The notes below the pieces were generated by a model. That model was not told where the DNA came from. It did not search any database and saw only the letters and a program-made list of their open reading frames with translations. From Verrucomicrobiia bacterium (lineage in GTDB: Bacteria; Verrucomicrobiota; Verrucomicrobiia; Limisphaerales; UBA11358): a stretch of DNA of 54,533 nt. Numbering within the stretch: position 1 is the stretch's first letter; each line of letters opens with the position of its first letter. Positions 52,725 to 54,533 of this stretch are shown here, in pieces. Location: contig JANWKE010000123.1 of the NCBI GenBank assembly GCA_025451535.1, positions 1-54,533 of the forward strand, written 5' to 3'. A program made the position numbers and the translations under genes.

Positions 52725-53996
52725 ATGAACACAAGGTATTTGCTTTCAGGTATTTTGTTCCTGGCTGGTTTCATTTCTGCCGGCGCTTTGGCTGCGCCGA
52801 TGGAGGCGCCACCACTGCCGGTCATTCCCCACGCAACCTTCGACATCACCCGCTACGGCGCCGCCGGTGATGGCAAGACCATGGACACCGCGGCCATTCA
52901 AAAAGCCGTTGACGCGGCCTCGGCGGCCGGTGGCGGCATCGTGCGGGTGCCGTCGGGAAAATTTCTCACCGGTCCGTTCAGGCTGACCAGCCGTATCAAC
53001 CTGCATCTGGACGCCGGCGCGGTGATTTTGATCAGCGATGACATGGCGCATTACCCGATGGTGGCCAACCGCTATCAGGACAGCATTACGGTTTCGGATG
53101 CGCAGGATGTCGAGATTAGCGGCGACGGAACCATTGACGGCCAGGGGGCGGTCTGGTGGTCGGCCTTTCGCTCCAACCCGGCCATAACGCACCGGCCGTA
53201 CATGATCAAATTGGCCAACTGTACCCGTGTGCTCGTCACCGGCGTGACGCTGCAAAATTCACCCATGTTTCATCTGGTCCCTCAGAATTGCACCGACGTG
53301 ACCATCCGGGGAATTCACATTCAAGCACCCGCCAAAGCACCCAATACTGACGGGATTGATCCCTCCGGCTGGAATTTCCTCATCACCGGCTGCGCGATTG
53401 ACACGGGCGACGATAACATTGCCATCAAACCCGTCGCCACGCGCGTACCGGGAAACAAAAACTACCTGATCCAGGACTGCACGTTCGGGCACGGCCACGG
53501 CTGTTCGATCGGCTCGGGCACCGTCGGCGGGATCGAGGACGTGACGGTGCGCAATTGCACGTTTGATCAGACGGATTCGGGCATTCGCATCAAAAGCGGG
53601 CGCGACCGCGGGGGGTTGCTGCAAAACATCACCTATGAAAATCTCAAAATGACGGCGGTCAAAAACCCGATTTACATCATTGATTTTTATCCCGAACGAA
53701 CCGCGCCCAAGGACCCGGCCACGGAACAGCCTGAACCGGTGACGCAACGAACGCCCATTAACAAAAACATCATCATCCGCAACGTGACGGCGACGGATTG
53801 TCCGACGGCCGGCACCATTCGCGGCGTGCCGGAAATGCCCATTGACGGCATGACGCTCTCGAACGTGAACCTCTCGGCGGAGACAGGCTTGAAAATTTAT
53901 CACGCCCGCAACATCCGGTTTGAGGATTCAAAAATTACCGTTCAGAAGGGAAAGTCGTTGATCCCCTACGATGCCCAAGTGATCGGGCTGGAGTAG
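52725..53996 (+). CDS. Secreted polygalacturonase, GH28
   Basis: The 423-residue protein has a signal peptide (LSGILFLAGFISAGALA). It carries all four GH28 catalytic motifs: NTD at 207-209 (NTDGID), DD at 229-230 (GDDNIAIK), GHG at 257-259 (GHGHGCSIGS) and RIK at 288-290 (RIKSG). The rest is a right-handed beta-helix. It hydrolyses alpha-1,4 galacturonic acid bonds in polygalacturonan or, as an exo- or rhamnogalacturonase form, related pectin backbones. It follows the GH2 gene by 33 bp and converges on a GH78 fragment. Confidence 0.95.
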   Translation: MNTRYLLSGILFLAGFISAGALAAPMEAPPLPVIPHATFDITRYGAAGDGKTMDTAAIQKAVDAASAAGGGIVRVPSGKFLTGPFRLTSRINLHLDAGAVILISDDMAHYPMVANRYQDSITVSDAQDVEISGDGTIDGQGAVWWSAFRSNPAITHRPYMIKLANCTRVLVTGVTLQNSPMFHLVPQNCTDVTIRGIHIQAPAKAPNTDGIDPSGWNFLITGCAIDTGDDNIAIKPVATRVPGNKNYLIQDCTFGHGHGCSIGSGTVGGIEDVTVRNCTFDQTDSGIRIKSGRDRGGLLQNITYENLKMTAVKNPIYIIDFYPERTAPKDPATEQPEPVTQRTPINKNIIIRNVTATDCPTAGTIRGVPEMPIDGMTLSNVNLSAETGLKIYHARNIRFEDSKITVQKGKSLIPYDAQVIGLE

Positions 53997-54042
53997 TCCG
54001 CGCCTGCGCTACGCTGCGGCCGGTATAATACACGCCGTCGGG

Positions 54043-54533
54043 TCACAACGCGGATTTAAATTCGTACCGGCCTGATTGCACTGCGAACACGGCGCAGCCG
54101 TTAGTCATCCGCAGGAATTGCACATTCTTGCGTTGCGTCGCGGTCCGGCCGTTTTCCGTGACTGACTCCGCTGATTTTGCCGGAAGATAGATCGTTGCGG
54201 TAGTGTTCGCAGGAATCGCCACCCGCAAAGTGAACTTGCCGTCGCGGCTTTTCCAGTCGCTGACAATCCTGCCCCGGATGGAATTATAGCTGACCGTCAC
54301 CGACGTCACGTCACCAACCGGCTGCGGGCGGATGATGATTTTCTTAAAACCCGGCCCGGCGGGGTCGCACCCGATGCCGGCCAGGTCGTGATAAAACCAT
54401 TCCTGAATCTGGCCGAGCATGAAATGATCTTGCGAGTGAGATCCATCCCAGCCTTCGGTCAGGCTGGTTGCACCTTTGGCCAACTGGTACCCATACCCGG
54501 GTTTGTTGGTCTGATTGTTCATGTCAAAAATCA
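54043..54533 (-). CDS. GH78 alpha-L-rhamnosidase, C-terminal fragment
   Basis: Partial gene cut by the right edge. The frame is open to the last full codon of the window and reads IFDMNNQTNKPGYGYQLAKG before SLTEGWDG. The GATSLTE segment occupies the place of the GH78 GATTIWE motif. The C-terminal beta-sandwich follows, with IQEWFYHDLAGIGCDPAGPG, IPANTTATIYLP and a GRYEFKSAL end, as in the two complete GH78 proteins here. It would be the third rhamnosidase of the locus. Catalytic-core residues lie outside the window. Confidence 0.85.
   Translation of the reverse strand, partial: IFDMNNQTNKPGYGYQLAKGATSLTEGWDGSHSQDHFMLGQIQEWFYHDLAGIGCDPAGPGFKKIIIRPQPVGDVTSVTVSYNSIRGRIVSDWKSRDGKFTLRVAIPANTTATIYLPAKSAESVTENGRTATQRKNVQFLRMTNGCAVFAVQSGRYEFKSAL

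Noticed and set aside
54015-54021. TATAAT hexamer on the plus strand
   Set aside because: It lies between two convergent genes with no gene to drive and no -35 partner.
1-54533. rRNA, tRNA, riboswitches, insertion sequences with transposase
   Set aside because: I looked for cloverleaf-like ends, conserved rRNA stretches and transposase motifs and saw none.

Overview
The window is most likely from a Verrucomicrobium, probably a subdivision 3 / Pedosphaera-like lineage. The case rests on GC-rich DNA, H-X9-DG prepilin-type proteins, secreted beta-helix enzymes whose C-termini end in FYRAV/LYRL-type motifs, a RuBisCO-like protein, and many short palindromic repeats. No SusC/SusD pair is present, so it does not look like a Bacteroidetes polysaccharide locus. 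I see no rRNA, tRNA or CRISPR array. The assignment is inference from gene content only.

Region 1 (about 0.3-25.2 kb, almost all minus strand) is a pectin/uronate cluster. It reads from 25184 down. Three PL1-type pectate lyase-like proteins, an ACS-family MFS transporter, a DHDPS/KDG-aldolase-like enzyme, an alpha/alpha-barrel glycosidase, a beta-helix/TIM-barrel fusion and a GH67/GH20-like hydrolase come first. Most junctions in that run are 4-nt ATGA or GTGA overlaps. Then follow a DUF3826 protein, an ExuT-like transporter, an RraA-family aldolase, an enolase-superfamily acid-sugar dehydratase, a two-subunit altronate dehydratase (UxaA), an SDR and a TIM-barrel sugar isomerase. Extracellular pectin would be cut, uronates imported, and acid sugars dehydrated and cleaved by aldolases. 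A partial AraC regulator sits at the left edge.

Region 2 (25.3-31.1 kb) holds a large secreted beta-strand-repeat protein and two tandem prepilin-type H-X9-DG proteins. The tail of a third prepilin-type gene is fused to the end of the neighbouring BNR/sialidase-like gene.

Region 3 (31.2-54.5 kb) is a second glycan locus. It encodes a BNR hydrolase, a GH127, three GH78 rhamnosidases (one partial), a GH43/32-like propeller, a DUF5060/apiosidase-like protein, an MFS and a BASS transporter. It also encodes an Asp/Glu-racemase-fold protein with one catalytic Cys, a DUF1537 acid-sugar kinase, a RuBisCO-like protein, a GH2 and a GH28. Kinase plus RuBisCO-like protein plus apiosidase-like enzyme suggests use of a branched sugar such as D-apiose, perhaps from rhamnogalacturonan II.

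The most unusual signal cuts across all regions. The window is seeded with several families of short palindromic elements. At least five copies lie in frame inside protein-coding genes: altronate dehydratase, a secreted hydrolase, the DUF1537 kinase, the RuBisCO-like protein and the GH2 enzyme. A separate inverted-repeat family flanks a small GxxExxY protein with a PD-(D/E)XK-nuclease-like motif. The same arms occur around an internally deleted copy of that gene, as an arms-only element, and as a lone half. This looks like an autonomous unit with non-autonomous, MITE-like derivatives.
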